Positions 25,701 to 37,700 of a stretch of DNA of 64,000 nt are shown one piece after another. The position numbers and the translations under genes were made by a program. The stretch comes from Misgurnus anguillicaudatus (lineage: Eukaryota > Chordata > Actinopteri > Cypriniformes > Cobitidae), in assembly GCF_027580225.2 (NCBI RefSeq), contig NC_073358.2, forward strand, positions 10,529,001 to 10,593,000. The letters run 5' to 3'. The notes below the pieces were generated by a model. That model did no database searches. It worked only from the letters and a program-made list of their open reading frames with translations, and was not told the origin of the DNA. Numbering within the stretch: the first letter of the stretch is position 1; each line of letters opens with the position of its first letter.

Positions 25701-28700
25701 AAAGGAACAGTATGTAGGATTGTGACCAAAATTGGTATTGCAATCACAAAACTTGTGGCTAAAACTGGTACTGCAATCACACAACTGGTGGCCAATACAC
25801 AAAATGACAACATAAACATCAGTTGAGGGCTGCAACTCCACTTTTTAAATGACAATATCCTGGCCGGACCACTGTTTTCAGTGATATAAGTATTTGAAAT
25901 GAAAATGATTTCTTAATGTCTAGTGACATATCAGGGCCATTTTATGATTAATTGATATAAATTTCTTACATACTGTTCCTTTAAGTGACTTATTTTTCGT
26001 TGCCATAACCTTAAACTAATTCTTTTTTTAGAAGCAGAATCTGGAAACTGCATCTAATGATCAAGCCAAATCTTCTCAATCTAATCAAGGTATGTGTTTG
26101 AATCGCTGTTTTTGTTGATTGTAGGTTATTGCACATTTAATTTAATTATTATCCATAAATCTATATCTCAGAGTTACGCGAGGAGCTCAGGAAGAAAGAG
26201 GAACAATGCACATCGCAGTCTGCTGAATTACAGGAGATCAAGAGTCAACTAGCTGGTTTGTGTTCGTCTATCAAGTATTATTCAGAGGGGGGACCGGGGC
26301 TCTTGGGGTTTGTTGTATTTGCATTTGACAGTATGCCTTGTTTCATTGCCTGTGTTGACTTTGACCTTCAGGATTACAGAGAAATTTGAAGGCGAGTGAA
26401 GAAAAGCTAGACATGTTGACCAAAGACAAGACCAAACTTGAGAACGACATCATGGATATGATGAAGTCATCGGGAGACAGTTCTGTCCAGCTGACTAAGA
26501 TGCAAGAGGAAATCAACCAGAAGGAAAGGTCTGCTGGGATATTTTAACTTAAACTATAAAAATATTTTTTACTATAGTTTAGATATGAGATCTGCTTTAA
26601 ATGTCCTAAAATCACATCTTAATATTACATGCTGTCAGGTGGTTTTAATCTATTATGTCAGACTGAACTGTTAAAGGGACACTCCACTTTTTTTGAAAAT
26701 ATGCTCATTTTCCAGCTCCTTTAGAGTTGAACATTTTATTTTTACCGCTTTGAAATCCATTAAGCCATTCTCCGGGTTTGGCGCTACCACTTTTAGCATA
26801 GCTTAGCAAATCCATTGAATCTGATTAGACCATTAGCATTGCACTCAAAAATATCCAAAGAGTTTTGATATTTTTCCTATTTAAAAGTTGACTATTCTGT
26901 AATGATATTACGCAGTGCCCGAAAATAGTCGGAAAATAGTAATCAAGGGGACTATTTTCGAGTGCTGCGAAATATCATTGGGCCTGCTGCAGCCATGGTA
27001 CGGCAGCAAAGTCCTTGATTATTACGCTGGACTGAGAGTGTAGTCCCTAGCAATATCTGCCTGGGAAACCGCAACTTTTAATTTTCCGTTGGTCTTCGTA
27101 CAAGATTTAACTACAGAAGAGTCAAGTTTTAAATAGGAAAAAATGTTTTGGTCATTTTTGAGCGCAATGCTAATCGTCTAATCAAATTCAATGGATTATG
27201 CTAAGCTATGCTAAAAGTGGTACCGCCAGACCTGGAGATTGACTGAATGGATTCCAAAACGGTAAGAATCAAATGTTTCACTCTAGATGAGTTTTAAATT
27301 TCTTTTTAAAGAAAGTGTAGTGTCTTTTAAAGTCACAAATCTTTAAACCCAATTACAGAAGACTAGAAGAGCTTCAGAACCAGCTGACGGAGCAGAATGA
27401 GAAGACAGCCAAAGCCGAGGAACGCTGTTCACAAGCACAAGTCCAGGCTGAGAAAGATGCTAAGGAGATCTCTGAAAGGCACCAAAGAGAGCTTAACAGC
27501 CTACAGGAGAAAGTCCAGCTACTGGTCAGTAGGGATGAAGTAACACTTTACAATAAAGCTCAGAGTATAGTTTGTTTTTTACGTACACACACATACATGC
27601 ATGGTCGAACGCACAGCCTTGCAAAGTATAGTTTGTACGTGTACGCAACGGAATACAATGCATCACCTGGGTTACATGCTACATTCTTCTGTACACGCAT
27701 GCATTACAAAAAATATTTAAGAGGCACTTAAATAAGGCACCGAAATCTGCATTCCAATTCGGTGCGGTACATACCGGCCATATAGGTACCCTGTCTGATG
27801 AGAAGCCAACATCAAAGAGAGACTTCAGTTATTCAAGCCTGATGTGGTATGAAAGCATCTGTTTAGTCTGTAAACACTATAAAATGTATTATTGTTATAC
27901 TTACTACTTTATTTATTATTATATTGCTTTTGGATTGTACCCAGTGCACCACAACTCATATTTACAGTCTGTTTTTCTGCAATGGTGTAAATATTAAATG
28001 TGTATATCAGATTATTTGTAGTACACTATATATAATAGACATAATAGACAAAAAACACAAAACCTTTCATAAGAGTTACATCTATTATCAGGGCAACAGC
28101 TTAGACTTTGACCTTTTATTGAAGTTGTCTGTTTGTCATTACTGCAGGAGAAGAATGTTGAAGAACATCAAGCTAAAGCCAAAGACGCAGATGCTTCGAG
28201 AGAGAAAGCTCTTGCAGATGCTACAGATCGCCATTCAAAAGAAATACAGGACTTAAATGCTCAGCTAGAAAAAGTCAAGCAGGAGCTCTGTGTGATTCAG
28301 GATGAACGTGTGGAGTTAAAGAAACAGCTTGAGGAATTGATGCCCTTTAAAGAAAAAGCTGAGGTAAAACAGCATTCAGCAAAAAGCACCAATGAGAATC
28401 TTATCAGAACTTTCCACAAATACACACACATAATTCACAGCAACTAAGACCAATGAATGGGGTAGATTGAAAATAGTTGGATATCACACCTAAAAACCTG
28501 TTTAAGTTCTGAAAATGATAGACTAGTGTTTTATTTGTACTCAGGTCTCAGAGAGAGCGGAGCAGGCTGCACAGGCATCACTGGAGACCTTAACCCAGCA
28601 AAACAGTCAGCTGAGCAAAGATAAATCTGAGGCTCAGACGCTGGTGACACAACTGAAGAACACAGTAGAAGAATTACAGTCCAAGGTGAGCAATATTAGA

Positions 28701-31700
28701 GGATTTGAGATGAGAGATCGCTGGTGATGTAATTAACCTCCTAAGACCCAAGCTTTGGTTTGTATTTTTTATATATTTCTTCCAGCTATTTGGTGTTAGG
28801 AAGAACCAATAAATATAATAATTAAATATTTTACTTAGAACATGAAGCTGTGTAATTGTCCACGTTTGTGTACAACAGGTTCCCGTTACACAGAATTAAG
28901 GATTATGGTGCAAACAACAAAAAATTTAATGTCCAAGTATGTGGACACACCAGGTCTTAGGAGGTTAAGGGCGCATTACGCATATCATATCATACCCAAT
29001 TCAAAGATATTTTACCCAAGATGCGTTGCTGCTATTGCTACGAGTGAGGGAGATCGCACTGGTTGATATAGCCGCTCTAGCAAAGGAAGTCCTGCCTTCC
29101 AGTAAAAAGAGCCAATTGACAACTGTTAAAGAATGACATACTGTCACCTGTTCTTTGCGACATTCCATGCCAATTGTTTGCGCATGCGCAGTGGCCGTTT
29201 CTCAATGTCAAGGATACTTCCTTGGCAGGACTACTCCTTACAAGTTACTTCCTTCAGAGGCTCCTCTTTAGAATTTGGAAAACATGTAAATAGAACAGGC
29301 TATCAAGTGCACATCATTGCGTCATTACATCAGTAAAAAGGTGTGCTTTTGGCGCTGCGCGCATAGGACTGTGGGTGATTTGAGAGTGCGAAGAGCACAA
29401 AGGATACACACATGCATCCTTTCCAGTATATGGGATATTTTTGGAACGAAGGACTCAGTCCTTGGTTGCATTTCCGAGGATCCTCGACATTGGAACATGA
29501 TGTAGGATGTCGATGACTTAGCATCGTCGAAATTCTGGCTTCCGAGGATCCTTCCTTGAAATTAAGAAACAGCCAGGGTCCGACGTTGCAAACGTGGCGG
29601 CACAGTGGCGACTTCCTTAAGTCTTTGCCCAAGTACACTTGATCATCTGATGCTTCTAATACATGTTTTCTTATTGCTTTCAACTCCATTACAGAGATTG
29701 TTTTTACTTTTTCTGGCTTTTTTGATGATTAATGTCATTTATGTCATGTCTTAGGGTTTTGTAATCATAAGAACAGAAGACATTTTTACTAAAGGTGCAC
29801 TTACACTATTTAAACCAAATCGCGCCCAGGCGCGTTTGACCCCAAAAGCCTGGGGCCTCATTTATCAAGCGTGCGTACGCACAGAAGTGTGCGTAGGAAC
29901 AGTTTTACGCAAAGTGTGGAATTTATCAAATTGCACTTATACTTAGAAATGTGTGTAAATATACGCACACCTCGGAGTATGCGTACGCAGAGCATCTAGT
30001 GGTAGAATAGCGATACTACACAGGACCCTGTTCCAGTGAGTAAAGAAGTGTCTATTTATTATCCACAAGCAGGTGTTAAAAATGATTAATGTCAGTATGG
30101 TAACAGCAAATAAGTATAATGATTTATTTGTGATATGTATCTGTATCTGTGAAAGCACATGTGATTTGTATTAATGAAGTCTCCGTCAAATGCTTGACAC
30201 AGTATGGCTTATCTTGCGTTATTGGAAGACTTGGCAAATAATCCATTCCGCCGGTAGCGCGTTTTCAAAGATCGCGCCAATGATGCTGGTTATGTATGCT
30301 GCTGTCCAAGGTGGAAAGTTGTCTGTCCTCCTCCACTTGCACTCGTTTCACGTCGGTGTGCTGTGACGCGTTTTTTTTTCTTTCTGATAATTTAATGTCA
30401 AACGACTTTTTTTATTTCTAAAAGTGTTCTCATACCCAACGGAATTAAACTCACTGGTAACATGTTCCCATGCAGATTTGTTTTCTTTTGTTAGTCATTC
30501 CTCCCATACTAAGTGAACCAAACAGGATGTGTTATTAGGATTTAACCTCATCCACCAGTAACTCAATTTCTGTGTCTGTAAAGTTTCTCTTTTGGGCTCT
30601 CTTTGCCATTATTGCGATGAGGGAAAAAGCACAACCACGTGACTTATAACGGGAGGTGTTGTCACCATATATGGTGCATTGGAGGCGTTTCGAAATGCAA
30701 ATGAACGTGCACGAGCATGGTGCTTAAGAACAAGTGGGATTTATCATCAAGGATTACTTACTGATGTGCGTACGAACCACTTGCGCACGTTTGATAAATC
30801 CCGATTTTTTTGTACTTAGGCACATTCTAAATTTCATTCGTAGGTACAAATATAGAACATTTTCTACGTAATGTTGATAAATGAGGCCCCTGGTTCATTT
30901 GACTAGTGTGATCGATCTGTACCGTGCCCGGGTTAATTGCGCCCTGGTCGCCTTGCATAGGTGGCCACAAGCGTGGTTCACTTGGGCTCAGGTGGGAAAC
31001 GTGCAATGTGATTGCAAATTGAGCCACAGCGCGATTCAAAAGAAGAGATGTCAATTGCAAACGCGACAGACCAACTAAGCAATATGATGGCATATGACAG
31101 GGCTAATTGTCATCGCGCACCAAATGACTCCGAATAAAAACATAGACTTAACATTACGATGGGCTCCAGTGTTGAGAGAGTGCTTTACTTCCTGCTTTGT
31201 TTAAAACAATCGCATCCTAATGACGAAAGCATGCCCGGGCGCAGATCGATAAAAGTACAGTGTGGCTGCGTGCTTCTGGGGCAGTAGGGAGGGGGGACAA
31301 TCGCTGGGGCGCAGTTTGGTTGGGGTAGTGTGAGTGCGCCCTAAGTGTTTAGTCTTACAGAGCAGATTATGATGTAAATCTCGACTCGGATGTGTTGAAC
31401 TTATAATTGCTTTTGTCTGTGTTTAGTTTGCTCCTTTTCTATCTTGTCTGTTTTATTGACTATAATTGTTTTCCCTGAATTTATTTTTAGCTGGATGGTG
31501 TTAGCAAGCAGAACTCACAGTATCAAGAGAAACAGGTTTCAGACAGTGAGAAGATCAACAGTCTCAATACAGAAATGTAAGTGACTGTCTGCACACACTA
31601 CAATCTTCATTACGATCATCTCAGTGATTGCTTACAATTTTGCTCAAATCAATATTTTGTTATATAACTGTGTCTTTCCCATTTTATTTGACGGTTTCTT

Positions 31701-34700
31701 AAAAATTATACACACATACCCTACAGACTTTCCTGGAAGATAACAACATTTCAGTTTTTGGATTTTGTCTTATTGTTTTATATATTTTTGTGCATCTGTG
31801 TGTGTTGTGTGAATGGATGGTGGTTGTGGTTTTCAGCGAGACACTGAAACAGGCCGTTTGTGATGGAAAGCAGACAGTGGAGGATCTGAAGAAAGACAAT
31901 GAGAAGCTGACATTACAACTCGCCAGCAGTCATAAAGACAGCGACATTCTGTTAAATGTATGTTTAACAAATAACGCAAAATATATATAAAAGGCATTTT
32001 AAATTCAGCTTGTCTGTGAAATGTCACGTGCCCTGATTTTTTTTATTGCAGTTGAAAACCGAGTGTGACAGACTAAACGATCAATTGAAGGAGATGAAAG
32101 TGAGGTAAGTTACAAAAAACTAAATGAAAGTATTTGTGTTCTTGCTGTGTGTACTGCTCTCAACTCAGACATGCAGAGGAACGAAATGTCGTGCCCCACA
32201 GTGTTACACAAGGGGTGTCCCCGACTAATCAGAATTTTCGAATCTTGCCTATAGTCGATTGATAGTCGAATCATCTATGTGCGTATGCATGGTTTGGAAG
32301 GGGAACCACACCAGGTAGTCAACAGGTTTTTTTTGTTGTTAAAATGAAAGCCAGTATAAACATTTGTTAAATGATTCCTCATAACATTTCAAAGCCACGA
32401 TGTACAGAACATCACACAAAGATATAACAAAAACATTTTGGTAACATTTGGTAACCGAAAAAAATAACGAATGTGATCCTGTCTAGGAAGCCCGGCTACG
32501 GGTTAATTTTGAGATTTAGTGCGTCTTTTTTGTGATCAATTTTTTATTTATTTTCTTACTATCATTATTGAAATACAGAAGGTGAAACACCAACTTTACA
32601 AGAAGGAAAAAAAGAAAAAAAAAGAGAAACATTACAATAGTTATATTACATTATCATTGAAAATATAACAGAAGCACAATGAAATATTGCTTAATGTGAT
32701 GCTTGTTTCCCTTCATCTCCTTATATCCCACCCCTCGTACCCACCCTACCCAATCTTTACTATCATTTGAAAGTGAACACCGACCGTAATATTAAGTCAC
32801 AAAACAGACAATCGTGTCAGGAATAAATAAAGGTTTTTAATTCGGTGCAGATATTTTTTGTGTTATTACCGAAATTTCAGCAACAGCTTACCTGTTTTGT
32901 AACTCAACATAACCACCCTGTTTTAAATACATTTTAAAACTTATACTTGTCAAGAAAGTTTTTTACATGTTTAGTTTGATGAACTGCTAAATATAATCTT
33001 AAACATGACACACAGAGCACATAGCGTGTTTTGCTAAATTGCATGTGCTACCACGCAACAGCGTAACATTGATACAAAGAAAAGTAATCCATAATGTACA
33101 GACTTAAATTAAATCAGAATTTAACTTTTATAATAAATAAACCAAAAATAAAAACAAAATATGGTCAAAATCAAGTAAGGTGCCGAACAAATGTGTGCAA
33201 AAAGCCTAAATGCGCAGGGGAACAAAGCAGAAGCAGCAAATAGTTAAATCATATAACCCTAAAAAATATATAAATTAAATAAAAACATAGAAATTATTTA
33301 AAAAACGAAAGTATAGCCAGAATTGCCAACTTTGTCTTTTTAACTGCAGAAACAATAGACAACTGCTTCACAATGATTTATTAACTTGGAAACCTATTCC
33401 CATGTGCATGTGTAGCCCTGTCACGGGGGTTGTTGGATTTATTCATGCAAGTTAAAAAAATATTTATTGAAAGCTACTTTTTCACATATAATTTGCATAG
33501 CATTATCATAATAGGCTGCTTATCAATACATTGGGAAAAAACTTGTGTTAAATCAGCTAATGTGTAGCCTGACGTTGTCATACTCAATTCTAGTCAGAAT
33601 TTGAGTCTGATACAGCTCCATTGAGCTATAATTATGAGGCGTGTCTCAACCGAAAAATGCCTCTGCACTCAATTGGATAGACCTACGACCAATCAGAGCA
33701 ACGGAGTGTATGTTGAAATTACGTCTTTGCAGCCTGACCGAACTGCTAGTTATTTAGTTACGACACTAACATTGTGATTATACTAAGTCTGAGTTAGCGA
33801 ATGTACATCAACACCTACTATGTTTACAACATTTCGTTTATATCACAACATGAAGTATTTACTAAGTCATAGAGTATGACTATCTCTTACCATTTGTACG
33901 TTAGGTGAACTTCATCCACGACGATACCCTACGTTGGCTTGAAAATATTGGAGCCTAGCATGTCCCTCCACTTATTAGACACTTATTATCCCTCCACGAT
34001 TCCAGGCTTCCGAAAAGAAGCTGGCAACGACCGCTAATTATATCCATCTCGTCGTGCACGCAGAGTTGCATCGCCATGATAAGGTTGCCCATTTCAGTTG
34101 CGACCAACCTTTGCCGAATCCCATAAGAAGGACGGCAAAAACATCAACAAATGCCCTGCTCGCGTTTCTCTGTTCCTCTTTTTAAATCAATGCTCTGTCG
34201 ATATCTTTTAGAACAGACTCAATGTCAGAATCCACACATCTGTGCCCCGTTGCATGAAAGTCCTTAAGCTAAGAAATCCCTTAAATATAAGGTTAAGGGT
34301 GCCCTTAATAAAAAATGGGTTGCAAGAAAAACCCTTAAGTGAACCTTAAGGCTGTCAATAAGTATTTACCCTTAAATGCTAAAGTATTACCTTAAGTTCT
34401 GCTATGCGTTGCAACAAAGTCCTTAAGTCACATTTTCCCTTAAAAAACTTAAGGGACTATAACAGGTCCCTTAACGTCACACGCGATGGCTGATTTTATG
34501 ATTATTTAAGAAAATGAAGTATCAATGCGCATTTCTAACCATCTAAATAATCTCTAGAGAAAAAGATGCGCATTTATTAGGAGATTAGCGGTTTGATCGT
34601 CCGTCAATCTAAAGTGTTTCCAGTTTGAATTACTTTGAGGTTTTATACACGCAGCACTTTACAGTCTGTTATTTGCGATGTTTCATTGTACACAAATCCG

Positions 34701-37700
34701 CCGTCTGTTGAGCTGCGTGCGTTGATTTGTTACCGCTGTGAGATTTTGTAACTATAGCAACCGCGTCTCTGCTGCCGTCTTTTGGCAGAGACTACCGTAA
34801 AATACTTAGTATAAACACTTAGGTAAGGGTGACAGTTAAGACCTTTGTTGCAACGCTCTTAAATAAATCCCTTACCTCAGGGATCTTTTCTCCCTCAGGA
34901 AAACCCTCACTTAAGGAGTTTCATGCAACCGGGCACTGAACTCTACAGCGGCAGCCATTCAACACACGCGCTCTTTGGTGACGTGGTTCATTACGTTACT
35001 GTCGTTTATCTGTCAATCATCGTATAAAGCCCGCCCTCACAATTTGATTCGTCGGCCTGTTTTGATATTCTCATAGTAGCTCCTCAACGGTGAATCCCCA
35101 GACCGATCTTCCCCGTATTTCAAATCGTGGTGGGCGGGGCTAAGATCGGCTGGCACCCAGGCTAGCTAATGTGCACTCTTATATAGCCAAAATTTAATGA
35201 AAATCATTTCATAAAACATCTGCGACGATTCGACTGTAAGATTGGTAGTCGAATCGTGCTTCTCCTATCAAATCTGCGACTATTCTGGGTCACCCCATGT
35301 TACATATTTAAAACATTGCATATTAGTTTACACATTTTACAACATACACATACTTGGCGATTTGTAAAAAGCATAAAAAACTAACAATCTGAGACTATAG
35401 AATCTCACTATTGAGAGATGGCAGACAGTGTACAACCCACTGAGGGTGAAAACTGTAGTAATGCGGGGCTGTCTGTCAGTGGCTGTGGGTGGGGCTTTAT
35501 CATTGTGACATCACATTAACAAGAGAATCAAAACGGCTTTGATTTAATGGGGGTTTTGTAGGGTTGTTGTGTTTACATGCTGCCAACACACATTTATGTC
35601 CATTTATGATATGGATTGCATAATATGGGCCCTTTAAGTCAGTATTTTCTGAAAAATCTACACTGTCATTACACACATCTTAATCATGCATGTTTATGGA
35701 TGAGTTTCTAATCTATTCTCATGTTTGTTTGTTTGTTTGTTTGTTTGTTTGTTTTGGGAGCTTTAAATGTACTGTTTAATGTTTTTTTGTTTGAAAAGAT
35801 TTTTGGTAACATGTTACTTGATTACAAAACAAACATCATCCAATCTCTCTTCTGCACAGGGAAAACACTTTAAAAAGCGAATCAGAAAAGGAGAAATCTT
35901 CACTTCAGCAATCTCTCCAAACACAGAGTGCCTTGATTTCAGAGAAAGACAATGAATTAGTCTCTCTGAGACAACAGGTAATGTCCTGTTTACATTAAAC
36001 CTTATTTACCATTCACCACAAGTGTTACAGGGCACATATTAAAGGGACAATGTGTATTTTATTAGTCAAAATCAATGTCTTTATTCATAAATATTGTCCT
36101 CATTGGTGTCAAATGACCTCTGCCGATGATCTGACTTTTCTTTGTTAGCTTAGAATTTCTTCTCTTTATTTACATTGAACAGGTAAGTCCTAAAAACCTT
36201 CCATGTCGCCATATTGAAAAGCTATGATAGCAGAGAGGGACAAAAAGCATTAGCCTACCACAACGCTTTTTGGTTAGAACACGTGAACTAGCTGAAATGG
36301 ACAAGGAGATCAGTGAGTACATAACAGCTATTGTAGTTGCAACACGCATTTGGAAAAGCGAGGTGCTAGAGAGCACTATTCGTTTGAATGCAAAATACAA
36401 TTTCACCACTAGATGGGGGAAAATCCTACTTATTGTCCCTTTTAAGCCCATTTTTACAACATAATACAAGAAATATAAGTCACAGGTGTGCCTAGATTGT
36501 GTCTGTGAAGTTTCAGCTCAAAATACAGATCAATTATTATAGCATGTCCAAAATGCCCCTATTTGGGCGGGAGCAAAAACACGCTGCCTTTATCAGTGTG
36601 ACATCACATTGACAAGTTATTCAAAACGGCATGTTTAATGAGGCTGCTTTGGTTTAATGGGGATTAAAAAAGGAGACAGTAGAAAGCTGTCTTTAATTTA
36701 TCTTGTTTGCTGTGAATATTTGGTGAGATACTATAATGGCTTGTCTATAATTGTTTTCTCTGAATATTTTCTTTAGCTGGATGGTGTAAAAGAGCAGAAC
36801 TCACAGTATCAAGAGAAACAAAGTTCAGACAGTGAGAAGATCAACAGTCTCAATACAGAAATGTGAGTGACTGTCTGCACACACTACAGTCTTCAGTACA
36901 ATCATTTTAAGTTTAACTACTGTTTGTTATTTATTATTATGTCTGTAAGGAATTTTCAAAATATACAGTCATGTCAGACTGCATGATTTCCATTTTAATG
37001 GGAATTTTTATTGATGATGTACTCATATTCTATATAGACCTACTGGAAGATAACAGGTTTTCTAATTATTTAATATATTTTTGTGTGTTGTGTGAATGAA
37101 TGCTTGTTGTGGTTTTCAGCGAGACACTGAAACAGGCCGTTTGTGAAGGAACTCAGACGGTGGAGGCTCTGAAGAAAGACAACGAGAAGCTGACATCACA
37201 ACTCGCCAGTAGTCATAAAGACAGCGACATTCTGTTAAGTGTATGTTAAACAAAATAATGCATAATATTAGGGCTGTAACTATATGCGATATAAAACCGA
37301 AATCGTGAAACTCAGATCCACGAACCTGTGTCATGGTCTGAGAAGGCAGAATCGCGACACACCCCTTTCAACTCCCAGAGTTATCCTTCCCATCCAGATC
37401 CAATGCTATCACATCTTTAAATTGCTATTAGGATTATTTGAAGTTAAAGGAATATTCCATTTTCTTAAAAGAAAAATCCAGATAATTTACTCACCACCAT
37501 GTCATCCAAAATGTTGATGTCTTTCTTTGTTCAGTCCAGAAGAAATTATGTTTTTTGAAGGAAACATTGCAGAATTTTTCTAATTTTAATGGACTTTAAT
37601 AGAACCCAACATTTAATGCTTAACTCAACACTTAACAGTTTTTTAAACGGAGTTTCAAAGGACTATAAATGATCCCAAACGAGGCATAAGGGTCTTATCT

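Larger units (their letters stand above)
32209..35299. mobile_element. hAT5-like element (CA..TG ends, 5-bp duplication) with nested insertions
   Basis: Left CAAGGGGTGTCCCCGACTA and right end whose complement is CATGGGGTGACCCAGAATA. Both sides carry TTACA (32204-32208, 35300-35304). Subterminal TAGTCGAATC repeats occur at both ends. It sits in the C1-D1 intron of the exon-repeat region. Confidence 0.6.
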
